Assembly: GCA_028065135.1 (NCBI GenBank) | Contig: JAPTWR010000011.1 | Location: 1 to 15,331 of the forward strand | Length of the DNA stretch: 15,331 nucleotides | Reading direction: 5' to 3' | Source: Acidithiobacillus sp. | GTDB taxonomy: Bacteria > Pseudomonadota > Gammaproteobacteria > Acidithiobacillales > Acidithiobacillaceae | Shown here: piece after piece, positions 8,153-15,331 of the stretch | Layout of the letters: every line of letters begins with the position of its first letter | Numbering within the stretch: the stretch's first letter is position 1 | Notes under the pieces: model-generated | What the model was told of the DNA's origin: nothing | The model's database searches: none | What the model saw: only the letters and a program-made list of their open reading frames with translations | Position numbers and translations under genes: made by a program

Positions 8153-8774
8153 ATTTCCCTTCCATCACGAAACGCAGAATCTGCGCCCATTGCGGCAGAT
8201 CGGCCCGGGTTTCGGCGGCGCGTAGGTCTGCCACTCCCGCACCCAGTTGTGCCGCCCGCACATAAAGTTCGCTGTCGCGCAGGGTGGCCACTACCGGCAA
8301 TTGCAAATCCGCAAGAAAGGTCTGCAAATGCTGTCCGCCCTTGGTACGCGCATTCACCCGGTTGGCAATCACGCCCATGCGCACCTTTCCCTTGCGAAAG
8401 CGTTTTATTTCCTTCAGTTGTTCCAGGAAGACGCGGCTGGCGTCCATATCGAAGGAAGATGGTCCGATGGGCACCAGCAACGCTTCCACCTCGCCCAGCA
8501 TGTCTTCCAGACGCCCTTTCTTGAGACCGGCAGGGGCGTCAAAGACCACGAAATCCGTGGGTGGATAATCGCGGAAATCCCGGTCGGCATCGGTAATGAC
8601 GGACAGCTTGGGCAGGTGTTCCGATCGTCGCCCGGCCCAGGTGCTGGACGAGCGCTGTGGATCCAGATCGGCGAGGAGCACCGAACCGCGCAGTGCCAGC
8701 AGGCTGGCGAGATTGGTGGCGACGGTTGTTTTTCCGGCACCTCCTTTACTGTTGAGCACCAGCACCCGGATCAC
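8136..8774 (-). CDS. ParA/MinD-family ATPase in the polyphosphate operon
   Basis: 212-residue P-loop ATPase of the ParA/MinD/MipZ superfamily. These proteins bind the nucleoid or membrane as ATP dimers and position cargo such as chromosomes, plasmids, chemoreceptor arrays and carboxysomes. The deviant Walker A is KGGAGKTT at residues 10-17, with signature lysine K10 and P-loop lysine K15. Walker A' is LLADLDPQRSS with D36 and D38, and Walker B is DFVVFDAPAG with D79. The protein starts directly at the first strand with no N-terminal helix-turn-helix, so it is an orphan small ParA rather than a plasmid ParA of the DNA-binding type. There is no C-terminal amphipathic MinD-like helix that I can recognise, and no parB nearby. 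The start is GTG, forced by the position of Walker A, with ribosome binding site GAGAGG 8 nt upstream overlapping the ppk stop. It sits 12 nt after ppk and overlaps the CYTH-CHAD gene. Its cargo is unknown; polyphosphate granules are the natural guess from context. Confidence 0.92.
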   Translation of the reverse strand: MIRVLVLNSKGGAGKTTVATNLASLLALRGSVLLADLDPQRSSSTWAGRRSEHLPKLSVITDADRDFRDYPPTDFVVFDAPAGLKKGRLEDMLGEVEALLVPIGPSSFDMDASRVFLEQLKEIKRFRKGKVRMGVIANRVNARTKGGQHLQTFLADLQLPVVATLRDSELYVRAAQLGAGVADLRAAETRADLPQWAQILRFVMEGKYGTGA

Positions 8775-8786
8775 TGCTCGCGCCTC

Positions 8787-10892
8787 TCACCCATAATGAC
8801 TGCTCCTGTTGTAGTGTTCCAGCAGACGGTCCTGTGCGGATTTGCAGTTGGCATCCAGGGGGTTGCGTAAAAATTCATAATCACCATCCGCACGCATCGC
8901 CCAAGCGTTACAGTCGTCTTCCAAGTATAGCTGAAGGGTTTCCGTGAGTATGCGGGCGCGCAAGTCGGGGTCGGTAATGGGTACTGCGACTTCCAGACGG
9001 CGGAAAAGATTGCGTCCCATCCAGTCGGCGCTCGATATCCAGAGACGGGGATGCCCGTTGTTTCCGAAGTAATAGACGCGACTGTGTTCGAGGAAACGGC
9101 CGACAATGGAACGTACCCGGATATGATCGGAGACACCTGGGATGCCGGGGCGCAGGGCACAGGCGCCGCGCACCACCAGGTCGATTTCCACCCCGGCCTG
9201 GGAGGCCCGGTACAGGGCGCGAATCAGATCGGGTTCGACCAGCGCGTTCACCCGCACGATGATGCGACCTTTGCTTCCGTGACGGATCTCCGTATCGATG
9301 GCTTCCTGTATGCCCTGGAACATCGTAAAGGGACTCTGCAGCAGACAGCGCAATTGTGGTGCCTTGCCCATGCCAGTGATATGCATGAACAGGTCATTCA
9401 TGTCCGCCGTGATGTCGGGATTTGCCGTGAGCAGGCTGAGATCAGTGTAAATCCGCGCATTGCGGGGATGATAGTTGCCCGTACCCAAGTGCCCGTAGAG
9501 GCGGATCCCGTCCTCCTCCCGGCGCAGGATGAGAATCATCTTGGCATGCACCTTGTGATTGACCACGCCGTATACCACCTGCACACCCACTTCTTCCAGA
9601 CGCTCAGCCATCCGGATGTTATTGGCTTCGTCAAAGCGGGCCTTGAGTTCGACCACTGCCGTGACCTGTTTCCCGGCCATGGCCGCTTCTATCAACGCGT
9701 CGATGACCGGGGAGTCGGGGGTGGTACGGTACAGCGTCTGCTTGATGCCGATGACTTTTGGATCGCTGACCGCCTGGCGGAGGAAATCCAGAACCGGGTT
9801 GAAGCTCTGGTATGGGTGGTGGAGCAGGATGGGCGCCTCCCGCAGTTGCGCGAATATGTTCTCGGGGTGTGAACAAACCGCTGGCAGCCCCGGTATGAAG
9901 GGCGGATAAAGCAAGTCGGGGCGGGGGACCATTTCGATGATGGCCGCCAGCCGTGACAGATTCACGGGACCCTGCAATGAATACAGGTTGCTCTCGCTCA
10001 GTTCAAAATGTTTCAGAAGATATTCCACCACTTCCCGCGGACAATTGTTAGCGACCTCCAGCCGTACCGCCTCGCCAAAGGGGCGTAGCGGTAATTCATC
10101 GGCCAGCGCGTCGAGGAGATTGTCCACCTCTTCCTCATCCACAAAGAGTTCACTGTTGCGCGTCACCCGAAACTGATAAAAACCCTGGATGGTCAGACCC
10201 GGAAAGAGCGCCTGCACATGTTCGTGGATGACGGAGGAGAGAAACACGAAATCATTCGGACCCGCCAGATGTTCCGGAATCCAGATGATGCGGGGGAGAA
10301 TGCGTGGCGCCTGTACGATGGCGATGGGGCTGTGTCGCCCGTACGCATCCTGGCCTTCCAGGACGATAGCGAAATTCAGCCCTTTGTTCTGTACCTTGGG
10401 AAAGGGGTGGGCGGGATCGAGGCTCAGGGGGGTGAGCAGAGGCAGCACCTCCGTCTGGAAATAATTGCTGATCCAACGTTTCTGCGCTGCCCGCCATTCG
10501 CGGCGGCGCAACAAGCGAATGCCTTCTTTAGCCAGAGCGGGCAGCAGGCGCTGATTCAGGCATCGGTACTGTTCAGAAATGATTTCATGGGCCTTTTTCG
10601 CTACCGCCTCGATTTCGCGTTGGGGCCCAAGCATGTCCGGTCCCAAGGGGCCGGCGCCGAATTTAAGCCGCTGTAACAGTCCGGCCATGCGCACTTCAAA
10701 AAATTCGTCCAGATTGCTGGAAACGATGGTCAGGTAACGTAGACGTTCCAGCAGCGGTACGCGCTGGTCGTCGGCCAGAGCCAGTACCCGCTGGTTGAAA
10801 GCGAGGATGCTGAGGTCTCGGTTGAAGTATAGCTCGGGGCTGTCGAGAGGCGGCGCGGAACGGGCTTTTTCCGGCGCAGGCACCTCAGACAT
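8787..10892 (-). CDS. ppk: Polyphosphate kinase 1
   Basis: Transfers the ATP gamma-phosphate reversibly onto inorganic polyphosphate chains, making the storage polymer used in stress, phosphate and metal homeostasis. It has 701 residues, normal for PPK1. The N-domain begins at [17 protein letters not shown] (residues about 21-37) after a short Pro-rich extension. The H domain follows, then two phospholipase-D-like C-domains. The autophosphorylated histidine is H449 in NHKVHAKM, and a second conserved histidine is H468 in YGHLGTGNY; both are 14 residues beyond E. coli H435 and H454. H603 in [10 protein letters not shown] matches the third conserved histidine. [10 protein letters not shown] and [11 protein letters not shown] are further family blocks. 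The ATG at 10892 has GGGAA 7 nt upstream. The gene overlaps the folD 3' end by 8 nt and precedes the ParA-like gene by 12 nt. There is no ppx or pst/phoU gene in the window, and no Pho-box-like repeat was seen upstream of the operon. Confidence 0.97.
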   Translation of the reverse strand: MSEVPAPEKARSAPPLDSPELYFNRDLSILAFNQRVLALADDQRVPLLERLRYLTIVSSNLDEFFEVRMAGLLQRLKFGAGPLGPDMLGPQREIEAVAKKAHEIISEQYRCLNQRLLPALAKEGIRLLRRREWRAAQKRWISNYFQTEVLPLLTPLSLDPAHPFPKVQNKGLNFAIVLEGQDAYGRHSPIAIVQAPRILPRIIWIPEHLAGPNDFVFLSSVIHEHVQALFPGLTIQGFYQFRVTRNSELFVDEEEVDNLLDALADELPLRPFGEAVRLEVANNCPREVVEYLLKHFELSESNLYSLQGPVNLSRLAAIIEMVPRPDLLYPPFIPGLPAVCSHPENIFAQLREAPILLHHPYQSFNPVLDFLRQAVSDPKVIGIKQTLYRTTPDSPVIDALIEAAMAGKQVTAVVELKARFDEANNIRMAERLEEVGVQVVYGVVNHKVHAKMILILRREEDGIRLYGHLGTGNYHPRNARIYTDLSLLTANPDITADMNDLFMHITGMGKAPQLRCLLQSPFTMFQGIQEAIDTEIRHGSKGRIIVRVNALVEPDLIRALYRASQAGVEIDLVVRGACALRPGIPGVSDHIRVRSIVGRFLEHSRVYYFGNNGHPRLWISSADWMGRNLFRRLEVAVPITDPDLRARILTETLQLYLEDDCNAWAMRADGDYEFLRNPLDANCKSAQDRLLEHYNRSSHYG

Positions 10893-11751
10893 GCGGTGTT
10901 CCCATGCGGTGCTCCGCGGCGATCAGGGTGTTCTGCAGAAGGGTGGCCACAGTCATGGGTCCGACCCCGCCGGGGACTGGGGTGATCCACGCCGCACGTT
11001 GCTCCGCGCCGGCAAAGTCCACGTCGCCGATCACCCGCCCATCCGGAAGACGGTTGATTCCTACATCGATCACCACCGCGCCCTCACGAATCCACGCACC
11101 AGAGATCAACCCCGGTTTGCCGGCCGCCGCAACCAGCAGTTCGGCGCGCCCTACATGAGCCGCCAGATCCCGGGTAAAGCGATGACAGACGGTCACCGTT
11201 GCGCCGGCGAGGAGAAGTTCCAATGCCATGGGGCGCCCGACGATATTGGAGGCACCAACGATTACCGCCTCTTTTCCCTTGATATCGATGCCAGATTCCT
11301 GAAGGAGGGTCATGATGCCCGCAGGTGTGCAGGAGCGAAGCAATGGCGCGCGCAAGGCGAGACGGCCGATATTGTAGGGGTGGAAACCATCCACGTCTTT
11401 TTCCACCGCGATGGCTTCGATGATCTCTTCGGGATCAAAATGGGGAGGGAGTGGCAGTTGCACCAGGATGCCGTCGACTGCGTCATTGGCATTCAGCTCT
11501 GCAATATGGGCCAGAAGCTGTTGTGGATTAGTGTCTGCTGGCAAATTGGCGGAGAATGAGGCAATTCCCACCGAAGCACAGGTCTCCCGCTTTTTCTGTA
11601 CATAAATCCGGGAGGCCGGATCAGCGCCGACCAGTACCACCGCAAGGCCGGGGGAGCGCCCCCATTGGCGGAGAAAGGCATGGCTGCGAAGGGAAATATC
11701 GGCATGTATTTTTTGCGCGATGGCTTTGCCATCAATGCGTCGTGCAGTCAC
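10885..11751 (-). CDS. folD: Bifunctional methylenetetrahydrofolate dehydrogenase / methenyltetrahydrofolate cyclohydrolase
   Basis: Interconverts 5,10-methylene-THF and 10-formyl-THF in the cytosolic one-carbon pool, feeding purine, thymidylate and formyl-methionine synthesis. It has 288 residues, the usual length. The catalytic region is [12 protein letters not shown], with Y50 and K54 at the E. coli positions, and D121 lies in [11 protein letters not shown]. The NADP-binding Rossmann motif is [16 protein letters not shown], and the signature [14 protein letters not shown] is near the C-terminus. The start is GTG at 11751, giving [15 protein letters not shown], a normal FolD N-terminus, with AGAGG 5 nt upstream. 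It is the first gene of the operon with ppk, the ParA-like ATPase and the CYTH-CHAD protein. Placing a housekeeping folate gene ahead of polyphosphate genes may give them steady growth-linked transcription. A candidate leader ORF ends in GTGA over its start codon. Confidence 0.97.
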   Translation of the reverse strand: MTARRIDGKAIAQKIHADISLRSHAFLRQWGRSPGLAVVLVGADPASRIYVQKKRETCASVGIASFSANLPADTNPQQLLAHIAELNANDAVDGILVQLPLPPHFDPEEIIEAIAVEKDVDGFHPYNIGRLALRAPLLRSCTPAGIMTLLQESGIDIKGKEAVIVGASNIVGRPMALELLLAGATVTVCHRFTRDLAAHVGRAELLVAAAGKPGLISGAWIREGAVVIDVGINRLPDGRVIGDVDFAGAEQRAAWITPVPGGVGPMTVATLLQNTLIAAEHRMGTPHV

Positions 11752-11801
11752 TTGGGCCTCTTTGGCGAGGTCTCGCTACTCAGGAAAAAATGCTCACCCA
11801 T
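11748..11801 (-). CDS. Possible 17-residue leader peptide/uORF before folD
   Basis: ATG at 11801 opens [17 protein letters not shown] and stops at TGA 11750-11748, which overlaps the folD GTG start as GTGA. The ribosome binding site is weak (AGG about 10 nt upstream), and a 17-codon frame is easily found by chance. If translated, it would couple ribosomes directly onto folD and open the short inverted repeats next to the folD ribosome binding site. I see no run of regulatory codons typical of an attenuator peptide. Treat as a hypothesis. Confidence 0.22.
   Translation of the reverse strand: MGEHFFLSSETSPKRPK
11765..11776 (-). promoter_or_regulatory. Small inverted repeat next to the folD ribosome binding site
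   Basis: On the minus strand GCGAGACCTCGC is nearly self-complementary. Its CCTC (11767-11770) can alternatively pair with GAGG of the folD Shine-Dalgarno at 11757-11760 across a 6-nt loop. The two pairings exclude each other, so this could modulate folD translation, but the stems are only 4-5 bp. Confidence 0.2.
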
Positions 11802-11894
11802 GAAAAAGTTACCTGTGTGAAAAGCGGGCGCGTCAACCGGCGAGGTGGCGGCAAAACGGAGCATCCCGGAAAACGAGAGCCATGTTCGCCGGAT

Positions 11895-11923
11895 ATTCTT
11901 CGGGCGGCCTCTTCTTTTGTCAA
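11895..11923 (-). promoter_or_regulatory. Sigma70-like promoter of the folD-ppk operon
   Basis: On the minus strand a perfect -35 hexamer TTGACA (11923-11918) is followed by a 17-nt spacer and the -10 hexamer AAGAAT (11900-11895, four of six matches). Transcription would start near 11888, giving a 5' leader of about 135 nt before the folD GTG. It is the best promoter-like match I found in the 231-bp gap. Confidence 0.5.
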
Positions 11924-11930
11924 GCTACAA

Positions 11931-11952
11931 CGGGGCACTGAAGGGTACCCCG
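11931..11952 (-). terminator. Weak hairpin between the efflux operon and folD
   Basis: CGGGG and CCCCG flank a 12-nt loop downstream of the efflux permease stop and just upstream of the folD -35 box. Only a broken T-rich stretch (TTGTAGCTT) follows on the minus strand, so it is a poor intrinsic terminator. It might slow read-through, or it may have no function. Confidence 0.22.
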
Positions 11953-11982
11953 GTCCATGATGTCCAACAAGATGAAACCGTC

Positions 11983-14900
11983 TTATCCGGCTTCCCGGGA
12001 ATTTTGAGGTTCCCGTAAATCCTTGGCGAGTACCATATAGATGGCGGGCACAACGAAGAGCGAAAAAAGAGACCCGATCGCCAGCCCGGTAAAGATTACC
12101 AGACCCATGTCGAAGCGGCTGACCGCCCCGGCTCCACTCGCCAGCAAGAGGGGCAATACGCCCAGCACCATCGCCCCGGTGGTCATGAGAATGGGCCGCA
12201 GGCGGATGCTGGAGGCTTTTTCCACGGCGGAACGCTTGTCCAGCCCTTCGTGTCGCTGGATCTGGTTGGCGAACTGGACGATGAGGATGCCTTGCTTGGC
12301 GATGAGGCCAATGAGAGTAATGAGGCCCACTTCGGTGTAGATGTTGATGGTGGCCAGCCCCAGGCTGATGAAGATCAGCGCCCCGCTGATGGACATGGGC
12401 ACCGTGATGAGCACGATGAGCGGATCGCGAAAGCTCTCGAATTGCGCGGCGAGGAGCAGATAAATGAGGAGGATGGCCAAGGCAAAGGTGACCAGCAGCC
12501 CGCTTTTCTCCTGCATATACTGCCGCGACTGGCTGGAGTAGTCGATGGAGAAGCCCTTGGGCATAACGTTCTGGGCCTGGGTCTTCAGATAAGTCAAAGC
12601 TTGGCCGAGGGTCACGCCGGGGGCGGGTACCGCCTGAATGGTGGCGGAATTGAGCTGCTGGAACTGCGGCAGAAACTGCGGTTGCACCTTCGTTTCCACC
12701 GATACCACGGTGGATAGCGGCACCATCTGCCCCGTTGCGGTAGCTACGTAGTAGGTCTTGAGCATACCTGGGTTGGCGCGGAAGTGGTCCGGCACCTGCG
12801 GGATCACTTCATAGCTCCGGCCTTTCAGATCAAATCGATTGACGTAATTGCCGCCTAGCAGCGGTTGCAGATCCTGCGCGATATTCGCCATGGTCAAGCC
12901 GAGGTTGGCGGCCATATTGCGATGGATGTGAAGGACGATTTCCGGATTGTCGATGCGCAGGTCCTTGGTCACGTAGACGAACAGGCCGCTTTTCTGGGCG
13001 CGGTCGATGACATCGTTGGCCACTTGGTCCAGTTTGTCGTAACCTCCGCTCGACTGCAGCACGAATTGAACCGGCAGGCCACCGGCGGACCCCGGCAGCG
13101 ACGGTCGCTGGAAGGATGCCACCTGCAGACCGGTGATCCCGTTCATTTGCTGTTGTACCTGGGGCGCCAACTGCATGGCGGTTACCGACCGCTTATCCCA
13201 GTTTTTCAGCCGCATGCCGGCGATGAGACTGTTCGTTCCGCCACCGCTGCCAACGGATATCCCCGTGACCATGAAGGTCGCCTTGGTCTCCGGATATTTT
13301 TCCAGGTCATGGACGATTTTCATGCCGTACTTGCGCAGTAGTTCAGGGGTGATGTTGGGCGCGCCCGTACCCATATTGAAAATGACGCCCTGATCTTCCT
13401 GCGGCGCCAGTTCCTGTTTGCTCGTGGTGAAGAGGAAATAAATGCTCACGAAAATCACGGCGGCAAAAAGCAGGGTCACCGGCACGAAGTTGAGGCTACC
13501 CCGGAGCAGCCGATCGTACAGGCGGCGCAGCTCCTCGTAGCGGGTATCGATGAAGTGGGCGAATCCGTGTGCGCTGCTGGCTCGGAGTATCTTGCTGCTG
13601 AGCATGGGCGACAGGGTCAGCGCCACCACCATGGAAACCAGCACGGTAGCCACCAGCGTAAAGGCGAACTCGCTGAAAAGACTGCCGGTCAGACCGCTCA
13701 TGAAGCCGATGGGGGCAAAGACGGCGATCAGCGTGGTGGACATCACCACGATGGAACTGCCCAGTTCCCGTCCGGTCATCAAGGCCGCCTGCATGGGGCT
13801 TTTGCCCTCATCGATGTGACGGTGCACGTTTTCCACCACGATGATGGCATCATCCACCACCAGGCCGATGGCCAGCACCACCGCCAGCAAGGTAAGCAGG
13901 TTGATGGTGAAGCCCATGGCCCACATGATGAAGCCGGCACCGATGATGGACAGGGGAATGGCCACCGCCGGGATGAGCACCGAACGGAAGGAACCCAGGA
14001 AGAGGAAGATCACCAGGACCACCACCGCCAGCGTGATGCCGATGGTCAGCAGGACTTCGTCGATGGAGGCCTTGATGTAATCCGTGGCGTCGTAGGGGAT
14101 GGCCATGTGCATGCCCGGCGGAAGGGCGGTGCCGAGTTCGGCCAGGGCCGCCTTGACTCCCGCCGCGACATTCAGCGAGTTGGCCGACGGCGCCTCCTGG
14201 ATGCCGACGAAAGCTGCCGGCTTGCCGTCAAAATAAGCGCTGGAATCGTAATTCTGCGCTCCGAGTTCTACCTGGGCGATGTCCTTGAGGCGGATGATGG
14301 TATTACCCACATTTTTGACCACGAGGTTGCGGAACTGCGCCGCGTCATGGAGGTTGGTGGTGGCGACGATAGTGTCACCCGTCTCGGTCCCCCGGGTGCT
14401 CCCTACCGCCGAGATGAAGTCGTTGGCGGCGAGAATCTGGGATACCTGCGCCGCGCTGATCCCCAAGGCGGCCATCTTGCGGGGATTGAGCCAGACCCGC
14501 ATGGAGTAGGTGTTGCCGTTGCCGGAGCCGGGCGGCAGGATCTGCGCTTCGCCCACCCCGCTTACGGATGCAAGCTTGGGTTGGACCACCCGCAGGAGGT
14601 AGTCGGTAATCTGCTGCTGGCTCAGTTGGTCGCTGTAAAAGGCGATATACATGAGATCCGTGGTATTGCCCACGGTGACGTTGATCACCGGCAACTGGCT
14701 GCCGGCGGGCAGCTCGTTGGTCACCTGCTGGACCTTCGACTGGATATTGGCCACCGCCGCGTTGGGGCTGTAATTCAGTTTCATGTACACGGTGATGGTG
14801 GACATGCCCTCGGAGCTGTTGGAGGTCATGTAGTCGATGCCGGGGGCGCTGGCGATCACCCGCTCCAACCGGGTGGTGACGAAGCCCTGGATGGTGTTGG

Positions 14901-15066
14901 GATTGGCGCCGGGGTAGGCCGTGGTTACCGTAACCACGGTGTTGGTGATGGCCGGGTACTCGCGCACCGTCATTTCGGTATAAGCCCGCAATCCCAGAAG
15001 GAGGATCACCAGGCTCAAGGCCGTGGCTAGAACCGGTCGATGAATGAAGATATCCGTGAATTTCAT
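11983..15066 (-). CDS. RND efflux permease, HAE-1 (AcrB/MexB-like) family
   Basis: Inner-membrane proton-driven pump that takes drugs, solvents or other amphiphiles from the periplasm and inner leaflet and passes them through an adaptor to a TolC-type outer-membrane channel. It has 1027 residues, full length. TM1 is at about 11-28 after the canonical start MKFTDIFIHRPVLA. A large porter loop follows, then TM2-6 at about 335-490 with the proton-relay pair D405/D406 in GLVVDDAIIVVENV. TM7 is near 530-547, then the second porter loop, then TM8-12 at about 855-1015. K924 in GLIAKQGILIV corresponds to AcrB K940. The Asp pair and Lys mark the HAE-1 drug-efflux group rather than the heavy-metal (CusA/CzcA) group. 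The ATG at 15066 has GAGGA 8 nt upstream, partly overlapping the adaptor gene stop 11 nt away. The substrate cannot be told from sequence. An outer-membrane factor gene is not in the window, and none follows downstream. Confidence 0.95.
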   Translation of the reverse strand: MKFTDIFIHRPVLATALSLVILLLGLRAYTEMTVREYPAITNTVVTVTTAYPGANPNTIQGFVTTRLERVIASAPGIDYMTSNSSEGMSTITVYMKLNYSPNAAVANIQSKVQQVTNELPAGSQLPVINVTVGNTTDLMYIAFYSDQLSQQQITDYLLRVVQPKLASVSGVGEAQILPPGSGNGNTYSMRVWLNPRKMAALGISAAQVSQILAANDFISAVGSTRGTETGDTIVATTNLHDAAQFRNLVVKNVGNTIIRLKDIAQVELGAQNYDSSAYFDGKPAAFVGIQEAPSANSLNVAAGVKAALAELGTALPPGMHMAIPYDATDYIKASIDEVLLTIGITLAVVVLVIFLFLGSFRSVLIPAVAIPLSIIGAGFIMWAMGFTINLLTLLAVVLAIGLVVDDAIIVVENVHRHIDEGKSPMQAALMTGRELGSSIVVMSTTLIAVFAPIGFMSGLTGSLFSEFAFTLVATVLVSMVVALTLSPMLSSKILRASSAHGFAHFIDTRYEELRRLYDRLLRGSLNFVPVTLLFAAVIFVSIYFLFTTSKQELAPQEDQGVIFNMGTGAPNITPELLRKYGMKIVHDLEKYPETKATFMVTGISVGSGGGTNSLIAGMRLKNWDKRSVTAMQLAPQVQQQMNGITGLQVASFQRPSLPGSAGGLPVQFVLQSSGGYDKLDQVANDVIDRAQKSGLFVYVTKDLRIDNPEIVLHIHRNMAANLGLTMANIAQDLQPLLGGNYVNRFDLKGRSYEVIPQVPDHFRANPGMLKTYYVATATGQMVPLSTVVSVETKVQPQFLPQFQQLNSATIQAVPAPGVTLGQALTYLKTQAQNVMPKGFSIDYSSQSRQYMQEKSGLLVTFALAILLIYLLLAAQFESFRDPLIVLITVPMSISGALIFISLGLATINIYTEVGLITLIGLIAKQGILIVQFANQIQRHEGLDKRSAVEKASSIRLRPILMTTGAMVLGVLPLLLASGAGAVSRFDMGLVIFTGLAIGSLFSLFVVPAIYMVLAKDLREPQNSREAG

Positions 15067-15077
15067 CGCCGCCGTCC

Positions 15078-15331
15078 TCAGACTTTGCCGCTGGCGGGGA
15101 TTTTGACAGGACTACCCTCGTGGAGCTTGATCTGCCCTCCGGTGACCACCAACTCTCCCGCACGCAGTCCCGACAGAATCTGTACCTCGCTGCCTCGCTG
15201 GATACCGGTCTTGACGATGCGCTGGAGGGCAATCTGGCTTTCCTTGCCATGGACGGTTTTTTTCTCCACCACATAGACAAAGTCACCGAAGGTATTATAG
15301 GTGATGGCGCTGGCCGGTACGGTCAACACTT
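15078..15331 (-). CDS. RND efflux periplasmic adaptor (membrane fusion protein), C-terminal fragment
   Basis: The last 83 complete codons of a gene that continues beyond the right edge. The segment (VPASAITYNTFGDFVYVVE...VKTGIQRGSEVQILSGLRAGELVVTGGQIKLHEGSPVKI) matches the end of the beta-barrel and the membrane-proximal domain of HlyD/AcrA-type adaptors. These link the inner-membrane RND permease to the outer-membrane channel. The window end falls inside the frame, so the apparent GTG at 15329 is an internal valine codon. The gene stops 11 nt before the permease ATG, which indicates an adaptor-permease operon. Confidence 0.92.
   Translation of the reverse strand, partial: VLTVPASAITYNTFGDFVYVVEKKTVHGKESQIALQRIVKTGIQRGSEVQILSGLRAGELVVTGGQIKLHEGSPVKIPASGKV

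Noticed and set aside
8136..8774. Classical chromosome or plasmid partition locus
   Set aside because: No ParB, no parS-like repeats and no replication genes nearby; the neighbours are polyphosphate genes.
11833..11883. Second short ORF in the folD leader (MALVFRDAPFCRHLAG)
   Set aside because: No ribosome binding site, it starts within a few bases of the predicted transcript start, and it is not connected to the folD start.
11752..11890. ZTP (pfl) riboswitch in the folD leader
   Set aside because: This class often precedes folD, so I looked for its conserved blocks in the minus-strand leader and did not find them. A covariance-model search would settle it.
11556..11960. 134-codon plus-strand frame spanning the folD 5' end and the intergenic gap
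   Set aside because: Mostly antisense to folD, basic low-information composition, no ribosome binding site, and it runs through the likely folD promoter.
13555..15030. 491-codon plus-strand frame antisense to the RND permease
   Set aside because: Its odd His/Asp/Gly/Gln-rich composition is what the complement of hydrophobic membrane codons produces. It has no domain or ribosome binding site and conflicts with a certain gene.
1..15331. tRNA/rRNA genes, CRISPR arrays, insertion sequences, phage or defence genes
   Set aside because: Gaps between genes are all under 250 bp and contain no repeat arrays, transposase fragments or cloverleaf-like sequences that I could recognise.

Overview
The window holds eight protein-coding genes, two of them cut by the window edges, packed at bacterial density with high GC. 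There are no RNA genes, insertion sequences, phage genes or CRISPR arrays that I can see. The gene set (ImuC-type DnaE2, DsbG-like oxidoreductase, M1 PepN, FolD, PPK1, CYTH-CHAD protein, HAE-1 efflux pump) and the protein sequences point to a Gram-negative proteobacterium. An acidophilic autotroph such as Acidithiobacillus is my best guess, but that is inference from overall feel and no marker gene proves it.

Plus strand, 1-6641. The 3' part of an error-prone DNA polymerase gene (dnaE2/imuC) enters from the left and ends at 3009. A 156-bp gap with an imperfect direct repeat and a possible -10 element follows. Next come a periplasmic DsbC/DsbG-like thiol-disulfide protein (3166-4017) and aminopeptidase N (pepN, from 4014), joined by a GTGA stop/start overlap, so they are probably translated from one message.

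Minus strand, 11751 down to 6683. Four tightly packed genes read folD -> ppk -> ParA/MinD-type ATPase -> CYTH-CHAD protein. They overlap by 8 nt, are separated by 12 nt, and overlap by 17 nt, so they look like one operon. A good sigma70-like promoter (perfect TTGACA, 17-nt spacer) lies 5' of it, with a leader of about 135 nt that may encode a 17-residue peptide whose stop overlaps the folD start. PPK makes polyphosphate, CHAD domains bind it, and CYTH domains hydrolyse triphosphates. A ParA-type positioning ATPase between them suggests a polyphosphate-granule module in which the ATPase spaces or segregates granules. This is the most interesting hypothesis in the window.

Minus strand, 15331 down to 11983. 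The C-terminal end of a periplasmic adaptor (membrane fusion) protein is followed after 11 nt by a full-length HAE-1 family RND efflux permease. The 231-bp gap between the permease and folD holds the folD promoter, a small GC hairpin and the candidate leader peptide. The plus-strand pepN and the minus-strand CYTH-CHAD gene converge across 41 bp with no clear terminator.
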